Positions 36,207 to 44,337 of a stretch of 57,442 bases of DNA are shown here, one piece after another. The DNA is taken from the NCBI GenBank assembly GCA_900318625.1, contig ONLG01000007.1, forward strand, positions 1 through 57,442, written 5' to 3'. The notes beneath the pieces were generated by a model. The model did not search any database and was not told where the DNA came from. It saw nothing but the letters and a program-made list of their open reading frames with translations. Each line of letters begins with the position of its first letter. Within the stretch, counting starts at the first letter, position 1. The translations under genes and the position numbers were made by a program. The stretch comes from an uncultured Prevotella sp. GTDB lineage: Bacteria > Bacteroidota > Bacteroidia > Bacteroidales > Bacteroidaceae.

Positions 36207-37043
36207 ATGTCATTCGCAAGAAAGCTATTAACTGTGAGGAAGTTGCAAGAAATATATAGGCGGTTTCGTGCTTGGCAGAAGCAGCCTTTCCACTATGCAG
36301 TGAATGGTACGGAGCGAGTGGCGTGCCATAATTGCGGAAACGAGTTTCTTGGCAACTTCTGTCCAGTATGCGGCCAGAGGGCAAACGCAGGGCGAATAGG
36401 CTGGGACAGCGTGCAGCAAGGGATTATGATACTGTGGGGATTGGACAATCGGTCGTTCACCTTCACGATTATTCAGCTCTTTCTGCGGCCCGGCTATCTC
36501 ATAAGCGATTACATCAATGGCCGCCGACAGGTATCTTTTCCGCCTGTTAAGACTCTTTTCATCACAGCACTTGCTGTCATGCTTGTTTCCAAAGCAGTTG
36601 AATATCTGTTTCCTGAAGTGATATCACCAAAGGAACCAGCCAGATACGATGACAGCGGAACTTTTTACATTGCTAAGTTTATGGAATGGGCAGATGCCAA
36701 CCTAGGGTGGAGTTCATTGATTAGCAACGCTTTCTTCATCCTTCCAACATGGAAGCTGTTCCGCAATTCTCCGCAAAACACCAGACACACACTGCCTCAA
36801 GGCTTCTTCATTCAGGTATTCCTTGCTACTCAATCACTTATATTGCAGGCTATATTCCAACTTACTGGCATCTGGGTTCCATTTTTTGTCATGGTCTTAT
36901 ATATTATTTCTACCTATAAGCAACTGTTCGGATACAGATGGTGGGGAACAATCTGGCGCACCATTACAAACATAATAATCGGTTTTTCAATGGTTTTCTT
37001 ATTATCACTCTTTACATACGTGATAACAAAAATAGTCACCTGA
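36207..37043 (+). CDS. DUF3667-type membrane protein with zinc ribbon
   Basis: A 278-residue protein. Residues about 40-57 form a zinc ribbon, CHNCGNEFLGNFCPVCGQ (two CxxC pairs), followed by GLDNRSFTFTIIQLFLRPGYLI, the DUF3667 signature. About five hydrophobic helices follow. Function of the family is unknown. It begins 45 bases after the barrel gene, possibly on the same transcript, and ends before a strong terminator. Confidence 0.85.
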   Translation: MSFARKLLTVRKLQEIYRRFRAWQKQPFHYAVNGTERVACHNCGNEFLGNFCPVCGQRANAGRIGWDSVQQGIMILWGLDNRSFTFTIIQLFLRPGYLISDYINGRRQVSFPPVKTLFITALAVMLVSKAVEYLFPEVISPKEPARYDDSGTFYIAKFMEWADANLGWSSLISNAFFILPTWKLFRNSPQNTRHTLPQGFFIQVFLATQSLILQAIFQLTGIWVPFFVMVLYIISTYKQLFGYRWWGTIWRTITNIIIGFSMVFLLSLFTYVITKIVT

Positions 37044-37159
37044 ACCACTCGAGGCCCCCTACAGCGCGCATACAGGCACATCCCCTGCACCACGTGCAAC
37101 AGGCAGCAGTGAGCTTCTCGCAGCGCAAATTATCAGTCAGACAACAATAATAACAGAAT

Positions 37160-37196
37160 AAAAGCGGTTATAACTTTGTTTTATAATCGCTTTTTT
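37160..37196 (+). terminator. Terminator after the DUF3667 gene
   Basis: AAAAGCGGTTATAA (37160-37173) pairs with TTATAATCGCTTTT (37181-37194) with one G-T pair, then more T. Its loop contains the TTTG used as the -33 box of the next promoter. Confidence 0.85.
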
Positions 37197-37205
37197 GTAA
37201 TTTCG
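37175..37205 (+). promoter_or_regulatory. Promoter inside/after the terminator
   Basis: TTTG (37175-37178) lies in the terminator loop, then 19 bases, then TAATTTCG (37198-37205), one mismatch from TAnnTTTG. Spacing is ideal. Terminator and promoter share DNA. Confidence 0.6.
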
Positions 37206-37258
37206 CAACAGCTGAGAGTTGCACGACCATTATGTTGCAACACCTTTATTTAATATAT

Positions 37259-37921
37259 ATGAAGTACTTAATACATAGTCTTCTCAGAACAGACTTGGTG
37301 GTTTCGCTGTCACGTTTCGGCTTCGCCCTGCTTGTCTTGTCGTGCTGTTTTGCAACGACCGCTGCCGAAGCACAAACCACCGAAATCCTTCCAGAAAAGC
37401 ATCTTGAGTTCCGCGGCATATCCCTTGGGCAGCCGCGAGATGCCTTCGCAGACTCACTTCGTACCAAAGGCTATGAGATAACCACACCGCAACACCCAAC
37501 ATCATCATCATCCGTATGGATGAAAGGCCGCTACGACAGTTTCCACTGCCTGTTAGAGTTGTCTGCCAGCGGAAACACCCAGATCGTCGACAGCGTGACC
37601 GTGTGGTTTCAGGATGTCAACAACCCCGTGGGCAACTATCGCGTGCTGCGTGGATTCTATACCAGACGCTACGGACAGCCTGTAGCCGACAACTTCTACA
37701 ACATTGCCGAACTCGGCTATGCTTCGCCCGAAGAGCAGCTCGCCAGCGACAGCTACGCCACTCTGTTCAGCCTTGACGGTGGAACAGTGACCATGCGGCT
37801 CAGCTACGACCCCAAGGAGAAGGCCTACAAGTACAGCCTTTTGTTCGTAGACCATCAGAGTACGGAGAAAGCAGCCGAGCAAATTTCCGACAACAGCAAC
37901 CACATAGACGAGGAATGGTGA
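37259..37921 (+). CDS. Secreted protein of unknown function
   Basis: A 220-residue protein with a signal peptide (FALLVLSCCFATTAAEAQ). The mature part begins HLEFRGISLGQPRDAFADSLRTKGYE, a pattern of small Bacteroidetes periplasmic proteins in which a short strand is followed by a helix, and continues with beta-rich sequence. A second related unit may be GYASPEEQLASDSYATLFSLDGG. No catalytic motif is evident. ATG 37232 (MLQHLYLIYMKYL) is an alternative start; 37259 gives the shorter signal peptide. Confidence 0.7.
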   Translation: MKYLIHSLLRTDLVVSLSRFGFALLVLSCCFATTAAEAQTTEILPEKHLEFRGISLGQPRDAFADSLRTKGYEITTPQHPTSSSSVWMKGRYDSFHCLLELSASGNTQIVDSVTVWFQDVNNPVGNYRVLRGFYTRRYGQPVADNFYNIAELGYASPEEQLASDSYATLFSLDGGTVTMRLSYDPKEKAYKYSLLFVDHQSTEKAAEQISDNSNHIDEEW

Positions 37922-37959
37922 TGCGGGAAGAAATCCAATAACGCAAAAAAACAAGTTTT

Positions 37960-37994
37960 TTTGATGGTATTACACGCGTTTTTGCGTAATTTTG
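37960..37994 (+). promoter_or_regulatory. Promoter of the ThiE-like gene
   Basis: TTTG (37960-37963), 23 bases, then TAATTTTG (37987-37994). The inverted repeat ACGCAAAAA (37941-37949) / TTTTTGCGT (37979-37987) brackets the promoter and could serve as terminator of the gene before or as an operator. Confidence 0.6.
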
Positions 37995-38044
37995 CACTCG
38001 GATAATGTAGTCCACACAATCTGTCTGTTAGAAAAAACATCGAC

Positions 38045-38656
38045 ATGAAGCTCGTTATAATGACCAAGCCCACATTCTTTGTGGAGGAAGACAAGATCCT
38101 TTCTGCGCTCTTCGATGAGGGATTGGAGAGCCTACACCTTAAAAAAACTGGCAGTTCGCCTTTGTTTTCGGAGCGCCTGCTGTCGCTACTGCCAGATTAT
38201 ACCCACAGCAAGATAACCGTTCACGACCATTTCTACCTGAAAAACGAATACCACTTGGCTGCCATACACCTTGAGGACCCCTCTATGGGAGTACCCTTAG
38301 GCTACAAAGGCAAAGTGGGAATAGACTGCAAAGACCTGACACAGCTCAGAGCACTGAAGAAACAAGCCAATTACGTATTTCTGAAAAACGTATTCGACAG
38401 CACCACCATGCCGTCGGAGAAGGCTTCTTTCAGCCTTAATGAGCTGCGCCAAGCCTCGCGCATGGGTCTGATAGACAAGAAAGTCTATGCCATAGGCGGT
38501 ATGTGTGCCGAGAATATAGAGATTGCACGCGAGCTGGGCTTCGGTGGAGTGGTGGTCTCGGGCGACATCTGGAACCGCTTCGACATACATAGCGAGATCG
38601 ATTACAAGCATATAATCAGCCATTTCATCCGTCTAAGGAAAGCCGTCGACGGCTGA
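38045..38656 (+). CDS. Thiamine-phosphate-synthase-like protein (ThiE/TenI fold)
   Basis: A 203-residue TIM-barrel protein of the ThiE/TenI superfamily: start KLVIMTKPTFF, SLHLKKTG in place of the usual VQLREK, AAIHLEDP in place of GVHLGQ, and VYAIGGMCAENIEIARELGFGGVVVSGDIW, which keeps the phosphate-binding GG and G(V/F)xxxS region. The ThiE motif GPxFxTxTK is missing (YVFLKNVFDSTTM occurs instead). It may be a divergent ThiE, a TenI-like thiazole tautomerase relative, or an inactive paralogue. No other thi gene is nearby. Confidence 0.75.
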   Translation: MKLVIMTKPTFFVEEDKILSALFDEGLESLHLKKTGSSPLFSERLLSLLPDYTHSKITVHDHFYLKNEYHLAAIHLEDPSMGVPLGYKGKVGIDCKDLTQLRALKKQANYVFLKNVFDSTTMPSEKASFSLNELRQASRMGLIDKKVYAIGGMCAENIEIARELGFGGVVVSGDIWNRFDIHSEIDYKHIISHFIRLRKAVDG

Positions 38657-38715
38657 AAGACTGCTGACTAACTTATGTGAAACAAGTTCAATCCTATAAA
38701 TTAAAATCATATTAA

Positions 38716-39654
38716 ATGAGTGCAAACAACTCTTTTTTAGTGTTCTCAGGTAGCAAGTCGCGGTATCTTGCTGAGAAGATTTGCCAAAGCTTAGGCTGTC
38801 CGTTAGGCAACTCAGTTATCACACGTTTCTCCGACGGTGAGTTTGCGGTGTCTTACGAGGAGAGTATTCGCGGTCGCGATGTGTTCCTCGTACAGAGTAC
38901 GTTCCCCAATTCCGACAATCTCATGGAGCTTCTGCTAATGATTGATGCTGCCAAACGCGCCTCGGCACGCACCATCAATGCCGTTATTCCTTATTTCGGA
39001 TGGGCACGTCAGGACCGTAAGGACAAACCACGCGTAAGCATCGGAGCCAAGCTTGTTGCCGACTTGCTTAGCGTTGCCGGCATCCACAGGCTGATAACGA
39101 TGGACCTTCACGCCGACCAGATTCAGGGTTTCTTCAACGTTCCCGTCGACCATCTTTACGCATCGGGTGTCATTTTGCCCTATCTGCAGTCGCTCAACCT
39201 TGACAACCTCTGCATTGCATCGCCCGACGTGGGTGGCTCAAAGCGTGCCAACACATACGCTAAGTACTTTGGCTGTCCGCTGGTGCTCTGCAACAAGACC
39301 CGTGCACGTGCCAATGTCGTTGAGAGTATGCAGATTATCGGCGACGTGAAAGACAAGAACGTGGTCATCGTCGACGACATGGTAGACACCGCAGGCACCA
39401 TCACCAAGGCTGCCGACATTATGAAAGCCGCCGGTGCGAAGAGCGTTCGTGCTTGTGCAAGCCACTGCGTGATGAGCGGTCCGGCCACCGAGCGTGTGCA
39501 GGCATCGGCCCTCGAGGAGATGGTATTCACCGATTCGATACCCTATTCCGACAAATGCAGCAAGGTGAAACAGCTCTCAGTAGCTGATATGTTTGCCGAA
39601 ACCATCCGTCGCGTTGTCAACAACGAGAGTATCAGTTCGCAGTATCTAATTTAA
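38716..39654 (+). CDS. prs: Ribose-phosphate pyrophosphokinase
   Basis: A 312-residue class I PRPP synthase making phosphoribosyl pyrophosphate from ribose-5-phosphate and ATP, for nucleotide, His and Trp synthesis. ATP and metal regions: FPNSDNLMELLLMIDA, PYFGWARQDRKDKPRVSI and MDLHADQIQGFF; PRPP loop: VVIVDDMVDTAGT. Start ATG 38716. A perfect hairpin follows the stop. It lies 59 bases after the ThiE-like gene without an evident promoter. Confidence 0.95.
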   Translation: MSANNSFLVFSGSKSRYLAEKICQSLGCPLGNSVITRFSDGEFAVSYEESIRGRDVFLVQSTFPNSDNLMELLLMIDAAKRASARTINAVIPYFGWARQDRKDKPRVSIGAKLVADLLSVAGIHRLITMDLHADQIQGFFNVPVDHLYASGVILPYLQSLNLDNLCIASPDVGGSKRANTYAKYFGCPLVLCNKTRARANVVESMQIIGDVKDKNVVIVDDMVDTAGTITKAADIMKAAGAKSVRACASHCVMSGPATERVQASALEEMVFTDSIPYSDKCSKVKQLSVADMFAETIRRVVNNESISSQYLI

Positions 39655-39669
39655 CAATAACCTCATAAT

Positions 39670-39711
39670 GAGCTATGGAGCAGGTATTTCCCGTTCCATA
39701 GCTCTTTCTTT
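39670..39711 (+). terminator. Terminator of prs
   Basis: GAGCTATGGA (39670-39679) and TCCATAGCTC (39695-39704) form a perfect 10-bp stem followed by TTTCTTTTCT. The next gene begins at 39715, so its 5' leader, if separate, is very short. Confidence 0.85.
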
Positions 39712-39714
39712 TCT

Positions 39715-40296
39715 ATGCGCCCACTGCCGTTTCTCATCATCTGTTCTGTATGCTTATCCGTATGCAGTTGCAAGAAGTCAAGCAGCCACTCCGACATCAG
39801 TGGCTCGCAAAGTGAACAACAATCTGCCGTAAAAGTCGAGGGCAGCCAGACCGACGATGCCCCGGAGACTGTCTATAAGACAAAGATGCCCGACTTCGAG
39901 CTTCCCGACCGTGCCGGAAACACGGTTTCGCTGCTTGCCGACGTTGGAAAAAACAAGTTCACAATCATAGATTTCTGGGCCAGCTGGTGCGGTCCCTGTA
40001 TGCGCGAAGTGACCTTTCTGAAAGAGGCATACAAGCGTTACAAAGACCGTGGGGTCGATATAGTCAGCGTGTCGCTTGACACCGACGGCGACCGATGGCG
40101 TTCGGCTATCGTGGATTGGGAAATGCCGTGGAAGCACGTGAGCGACCTGCAAGGCTGGAAGACAGCTCCCGTCGTGAAACTTGGCATCGAGGGTATTCCC
40201 TTCATTGTCGTTGTCGACAGCGAGGGCTATGTAGTTGACAGCGGTTTGCGAGGAACGGAACTCATTGATTTCCTCGAAAAACGACTCGGAAAGTAA
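39715..40296 (+). CDS. TlpA/ResA-like thioredoxin lipoprotein
   Basis: A 193-residue envelope thioredoxin. Lipoprotein leader with cysteines near VCLSVCSCKK (lipobox uncertain), a Ser/Gln linker, then a TlpA-type domain (about residues 58-193): MPDFELPDRAGNTVSL, active site FWASWCGPCMREV, and the cis-Pro loop GIEGIPFIVVVD. Such proteins reduce disulfides in periplasmic proteins, often for cytochrome maturation. It starts 11 bases after the prs terminator stem, so read-through or an undetected promoter is needed. Confidence 0.88.
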   Translation: MRPLPFLIICSVCLSVCSCKKSSSHSDISGSQSEQQSAVKVEGSQTDDAPETVYKTKMPDFELPDRAGNTVSLLADVGKNKFTIIDFWASWCGPCMREVTFLKEAYKRYKDRGVDIVSVSLDTDGDRWRSAIVDWEMPWKHVSDLQGWKTAPVVKLGIEGIPFIVVVDSEGYVVDSGLRGTELIDFLEKRLGK

Positions 40297-40922
40297 GCTT
40301 CAGCGACTCCGAAATATCCTTACAACAGTCTTCTCGATACGCTGCTGTTTGCGAACAAAACCGTCTGCGCCGCCATATATGCAAGTTTTGGGCTGCGCAA
40401 AATGCCGTTTTATTGCACTGAAAGCAACTTTCGGTCGATTGTCTGCTGCGTTTCGGCTTTTACAGAGCGCGTCGTAAGCTCTCTCCAACAGCCTTGGAGC
40501 ATCGCTACAGCAGCCCCGGAGAAGCGCTCCAGCTATCCCGTAACATTGCTCCAGAGCCTCTGGAGAAAGTTTACGGAGCAGCCCTTAATAGTTGTTTTGC
40601 ATAATTACGCACTGATATTAAAGCTTTTACACGACAAGGTTAAATCCTTTAACGAATGTCGGAATTAAATTGTTTCATTCTGAAAACTACTCAAATGGCG
40701 AGGATTTTGGGCAACAAGGAAAGTCATCTACTGAGCAAAACAGAACACAAATTGAGCGAAAAACACCTCGACAGCCGAGCTTTTGTAATACATTAGGAAC
40801 GCGAACGGGTGAAAATGCGTGTTTTCAGCACGACAATTTCACTCCAGCCGCTCTGAAACAGCTATTTTCCGGCACCGTTATTTCGTTCATTTTTCACGAC
40901 AAAACGAAAGTCGGGAGAGTTG
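40297..40922. other. 626-base non-coding region between converging genes
   Basis: Contains array C (40479-40576). Before it I see only scattered short repeats, such as CGACTCNGAAA twice near 40281 and 40311. After it, 40597-40920 is AT-rich and has hairpin CGACA/GTTAAA with TTTAAC/TGTCG (40632-40661) and three copies of CACGACAA (40630, 40829, 40895). A 92-codon frame at 40670-40948 has no promoter, no recognisable domain and overlaps the MltF-like gene, so I do not call it. Confidence 0.6.
40479..40576 (+). repeat. Array C: four 22-bp palindromic units plus 10-bp tail
   Basis: Units at 40479-40500, 40501-40522, 40523-40544 and 40545-40566, then AAGTTTACGG at 40567-40576. Arms are CTCCA or CTACA on the left, TGGAG, CGGAG or CGTAA on the right; centres are ACAGCCT, GCAGCCC, GCTATCC and GAGCCTC. 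The fourth unit holds the perfect odd palindrome GCTCCAGAG-C-CTCTGGAG(A). Same orientation as array B, opposite to array A. Confidence 0.85.
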
Positions 40923-42071
40923 TCAACCGCCATATCTGCTGCGTATAGCACGCACATAGCCCACTGTTTCTTTTCCGCGCATATATCCGTATCTTACCAC
41001 AGGGTCCTGATAGTACTCCGGCAGGCTGAGCTTCAGCAGGTAGTCAGCCACAACCGACCATCTGTGGGCATCCTCGCCATACTTCCTTGCCAGAGCCATG
41101 GCATCCCTGACGTGGCCCGAGCCGCCGTTATATGATGCCAAAGCAAAGTTTATACGCTCAGCTCTGTCGGGCACATCGCTGAAGTCGCTCAGCAGCCGCC
41201 CCATCAGCCGCGCTCCGGCAGCTATGTTTTTCTCAGGTTCCCACACCTCGTCGGCAGACAGCCCCAGGCTCTTAGCCGTCGACGGCATCAGCTGCATCAG
41301 CCCCATAGCCCCTGCCCACGACCTTGCCATCGCGTCGTAGGCCGACTCCTGGTAGCACTGAGCAGCCAGCAGATGCCAGTCGATGCCTGCCGCAGGCGCG
41401 TAGCGCTGGAATAGGGTGGTGTAGGAGGAGTGTGTCGGGGTGAAGGTTTTCACGGGAACGTATGATGCGGAGTGTATGACCGGCTGCGAAAGCAGGTAGT
41501 CCTCGAACGCCAGAGTGCGTTTGGCCATCTCCGGCTCATACCAGCTGTCGAGCCTTTCGGCCAGAGACTCGTTGCCGGCAGCCACAGCCCACTGAGTGTT
41601 TCGACTTTTGTCGTAGGCACCGCAGAACCTCAGCTTCTGCTTTCCGTTGCCCTTGCCGCCTGCTTTCGAGCCCTTGCCCTTCGGCAGAGGCACAGCTATA
41701 ATGTCGCCGTCGCCCGACTGTAGCTTCGCTATCAGCTCCGTAGTGTCCTTGCAAAGCTCCACCCTGAGCGTTACGCCAATCTCGCGCGCAAAGTTCTCGC
41801 ACATCATATACTGCACGCCCATGCCCCTGCCGCGGTAGTCGTAGTAGGTGTCAGGGCCCGTAAGGGTGAGCACTATCATCTCGCCGTTGTCTACAATCTC
41901 CTCAAGAGAGTAGTAGGCACCGTGGGCGGAGGGGCTTTGACCGTTCTTGCCATCCTCGGCAGTGGCATCGTCGGCAGTGCCCCACGGAGTGGTGGTGGGC
42001 TTCTCGCCGCCTGTACACGACAAAGCGAGAAACGCAAGGAAAATTATATATGTAGTATATTTATGCTGCAT
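40923..42071 (-). CDS. MltF-like lytic transglycosylase lipoprotein
   Basis: A 382-residue predicted lipoprotein (lipobox LALSC). Residues about 45-190 form a solute-binding-like domain (IVLTLTGPDTYYDYRGRGMGVQYMM), and the C-terminal half a lytic transglycosylase domain: LLAAQCYQESAYDAMARSWAGAMGLMQLMPSTA (catalytic Glu in QES) and NFALASYNGGSGHVRDA. MltF-type enzymes cleave peptidoglycan glycan strands non-hydrolytically. A Lys/Gly-rich insert (PKGKGSKAGGKGNGKQK, about residue 140) interrupts the first domain and is unusual. ATG 42071 was chosen as start of the lipoprotein signal. Confidence 0.9.
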   Translation of the reverse strand: MQHKYTTYIIFLAFLALSCTGGEKPTTTPWGTADDATAEDGKNGQSPSAHGAYYSLEEIVDNGEMIVLTLTGPDTYYDYRGRGMGVQYMMCENFAREIGVTLRVELCKDTTELIAKLQSGDGDIIAVPLPKGKGSKAGGKGNGKQKLRFCGAYDKSRNTQWAVAAGNESLAERLDSWYEPEMAKRTLAFEDYLLSQPVIHSASYVPVKTFTPTHSSYTTLFQRYAPAAGIDWHLLAAQCYQESAYDAMARSWAGAMGLMQLMPSTAKSLGLSADEVWEPEKNIAAGARLMGRLLSDFSDVPDRAERINFALASYNGGSGHVRDAMALARKYGEDAHRWSVVADYLLKLSLPEYYQDPVVRYGYMRGKETVGYVRAIRSRYGG

Positions 42072-42088
42072 TGCTTCGTGAAATGCCA

Positions 42089-42096
42089 CAAAAGTA
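42089..42096 (-). promoter_or_regulatory. -7 box of the MltF-like gene
   Basis: TACTTTTG read on the minus strand, 18 bases before the ATG; no clear -33 element. It lies back to back with the hisG promoter. Confidence 0.5.
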
Positions 42097-42105
42097 ATAC
42101 AATTC

Positions 42106-42136
42106 TTTGATAATAGGCAGAAAAAGCGTAATTTTG
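42106..42136 (+). promoter_or_regulatory. Promoter of the his operon
   Basis: TTTG (42106-42109), 19 bases, then TAATTTTG (42129-42136): a full consensus promoter. The leader to hisG is only about 25 bases, too short for a histidine attenuator or T-box. Confidence 0.8.
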
Positions 42137-42165
42137 CAACATATTTCACATACATAAATTATAAT

Positions 42166-43017
42166 ATGTTACGAATTGCAGTACAGTCGAAAGGCCGTCT
42201 ATACGACGACACAATGAACCTGCTTGCCGAGGCCGACATCAAAGTGCCTCAAAGCAAGCGCACCCTGTTGGTGCAGGCAACTAATTTTCCCCTTGAGGTT
42301 CTCTATCTTCGCGACGACGATATCCCCCAGAGCGTGGCCAGCGGTGTTGCTGACATCGGTGTGGTAGGACAGAACGAGTTTGTCGAGCGCGGCGAGGAAG
42401 CTCAGGTCATTTCCCATCTTGGATTTTCAAAATGCCGCCTGTCGCTTGCCATACCCAAGGAAATAAAGTACAAGGGCCTGTCGTGGTTCAGCGGAAGGAA
42501 GATAGCCACGTCGTATCCCAACATTCTGCGTTCGTATATGAGCAAGAACGGCATCGTTGCCGACATCCACGTAATCAATGGCAGCGTGGAGATAAGCCCG
42601 GGAATTGGCCTTGCCGACGGCATCTTCGACATCGTAAGCTCTGGCTCGACGCTCGTCAGCAACAATCTTCGCGAGGTTGAAGTGGTGATGCAGAGCGAGG
42701 CGCTGCTCATCGGCAACTGGAAGATGGACGAGGAAAAACATCAGATACTCAACGAGATGCTGTTCCGTTTCGATGCCGTGAAGCAGGCCGAGGATAAGAA
42801 ATATGTGCGTATGAACGCGCCAAAGGATCGCTTAGACGAGATCATCAGCGTGCTGCCGGGTCTGAAGAGTCCCACGGTGATACCTCTTGCCGACGAGAAT
42901 TGGTGCTCGGTGCATACCGTTCTCGACCAGAAACGCTTCTGGGAAATTATCGGTAAGCTCAAGGATATGGGCGCTCAAGGCATCTTGGTCACTCCGATTG
43001 AGAAGATGATACTCTAA
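42166..43017 (+). CDS. hisG: ATP phosphoribosyltransferase (long form)
   Basis: A 283-residue enzyme for the first step of histidine synthesis, joining ATP and PRPP. The length and C-terminal regulatory domain (about residues 210-283, MNAPKDRLDEIISVLPGLKSP onward) identify the long, histidine-inhibited form, which needs no HisZ. PRPP site: GSVEISPGIGLADGIFDIVSSGSTL. First gene of hisG-hisD-hisC; prs, its PRPP source, lies in the same window. The gap to hisD is 24 bases. Confidence 0.95.
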   Translation: MLRIAVQSKGRLYDDTMNLLAEADIKVPQSKRTLLVQATNFPLEVLYLRDDDIPQSVASGVADIGVVGQNEFVERGEEAQVISHLGFSKCRLSLAIPKEIKYKGLSWFSGRKIATSYPNILRSYMSKNGIVADIHVINGSVEISPGIGLADGIFDIVSSGSTLVSNNLREVEVVMQSEALLIGNWKMDEEKHQILNEMLFRFDAVKQAEDKKYVRMNAPKDRLDEIISVLPGLKSPTVIPLADENWCSVHTVLDQKRFWEIIGKLKDMGAQGILVTPIEKMIL

Positions 43018-43041
43018 CATTTCACATTATCAGCAACAAGG

Positions 43042-44337
43042 ATGAACATACTCCGCTATCCAGAACGAAACCAATGGGACGACATCACGGCTCGTCCTGT
43101 GCTCGATGTGTCGCAGCTCAACGCCACTGTTGCCGAGGTTTTGGCAGCTGTCAAGGCCGGAGGCGACAAAGCCGTGCTGAGCTATGAAGAGAAGTTCGAC
43201 CACGTCTGCCTTGACAGTCTCGCCGTAAGCGAGGAGGAATTTGCCGAGGCTGAAAACAAGATACCGTCCGAACTGGCCGATGCCATCAGGCTCGCCCACA
43301 GCAACATAGCCACATTCCACAAAGCACAGAAGACCCGACACGAGAAGATTGAGACCGCTCCCGGCGTGGTGTGCTGGCAGAAAGACGTTGCGATAGAGAG
43401 GGTAGGGCTATATATTCCGGGCGGAACGGCTCCGCTGTTCTCTACAGTCCTGATGCTTGCCACACCTGCAAAGATAGCTGGATGCAGCGAGATAGTTCTC
43501 TGCACGCCTCCCGGACGCGACGGAAAGATAAATCCTGCCATTCTCGTAGCCGCCAAGGTTGCCGGAGTGAGCAAGATATTCAAAGCCGGTGGCGTTCAGG
43601 CTGTCGGCGCAATGGCCTACGGCACGGAGTCTGTTCCAAAGGTTTACAAGATTTTCGGCCCCGGAAATCAGTATGTCATGGCTGCCAAGCAGCAGGTAAG
43701 CCTGCACGATGTGGCTATTGATATGCCTGCCGGACCGTCGGAAGTGTGCGTTGTTGCCGACGCGAACAGCAATCCCGAGTTTGTTGCTGCCGACCTTCTG
43801 AGTCAGGCCGAGCACGGTGTAGACTCGCAGGTGCTGCTTATCACCACCAGCGAAGATATGCTCCGGCAGGTTCAGGCGGAGGTAGACAGGCAGCTGGAGC
43901 TTCTACCGCGTAAGGAGATTGCACGGCGTTCGCTCGAAAACTCGAAGATGGTGCTCGTGCATGATGCTGCCGAGGCAATGGCACTCAGCAACGCATACGC
44001 ACCAGAACACCTCATCTTAGCCACAGACAACTATGATGAACTGGCAGAGATGGTCATAAATGCAGGTTCGGTTTTCCTCGGACACTACGCCTGCGAGAGT
44101 GCCGGCGACTATGCCAGCGGCACAAACCACACGCTGCCCACACACGGCTATGCCCTGGCATACAACGGAGTGAACCTCGACAGCTACTATCGCAAGATAA
44201 CATTCCAGACTCTCTCGGAGCAGGGAATACGCTCCATAGGCCGTGCTGTCGAGATAATGGCCGAGCACGAGATGCTTGACGCACACAAGAACGCCATGAC
44301 CGTCAGACTGAACTCTTTAAAACAACAAGACAAATGA
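43042..44337 (+). CDS. hisD: Histidinol dehydrogenase
   Basis: A 431-residue zinc enzyme that oxidises histidinol to histidine in two NAD-dependent steps. Family motifs: [60 protein letters not shown] (Gln, His zinc ligands), and [18 protein letters not shown]. The stop overlaps the hisC ATG (ATGA). Standard length; no oddities. Confidence 0.96.
   Translation: MNILRYPERNQWDDITARPVLDVSQLNATVAEVLAAVKAGGDKAVLSYEEKFDHVCLDSLAVSEEEFAEAENKIPSELADAIRLAHSNIATFHKAQKTRHEKIETAPGVVCWQKDVAIERVGLYIPGGTAPLFSTVLMLATPAKIAGCSEIVLCTPPGRDGKINPAILVAAKVAGVSKIFKAGGVQAVGAMAYGTESVPKVYKIFGPGNQYVMAAKQQVSLHDVAIDMPAGPSEVCVVADANSNPEFVAADLLSQAEHGVDSQVLLITTSEDMLRQVQAEVDRQLELLPRKEIARRSLENSKMVLVHDAAEAMALSNAYAPEHLILATDNYDELAEMVINAGSVFLGHYACESAGDYASGTNHTLPTHGYALAYNGVNLDSYYRKITFQTLSEQGIRSIGRAVEIMAEHEMLDAHKNAMTVRLNSLKQQDK

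Noticed and set aside
40670-40948. 92-codon reading frame in the intergenic region
   Set aside because: No promoter box, no recognisable domain, low-complexity composition, and it overlaps the end of the MltF-like gene on the other strand; more likely part of non-coding repeat DNA.
42137-42165. Histidine attenuator or T-box before hisG
   Set aside because: The leader is about 25 bases and contains no hairpin or His codon run.
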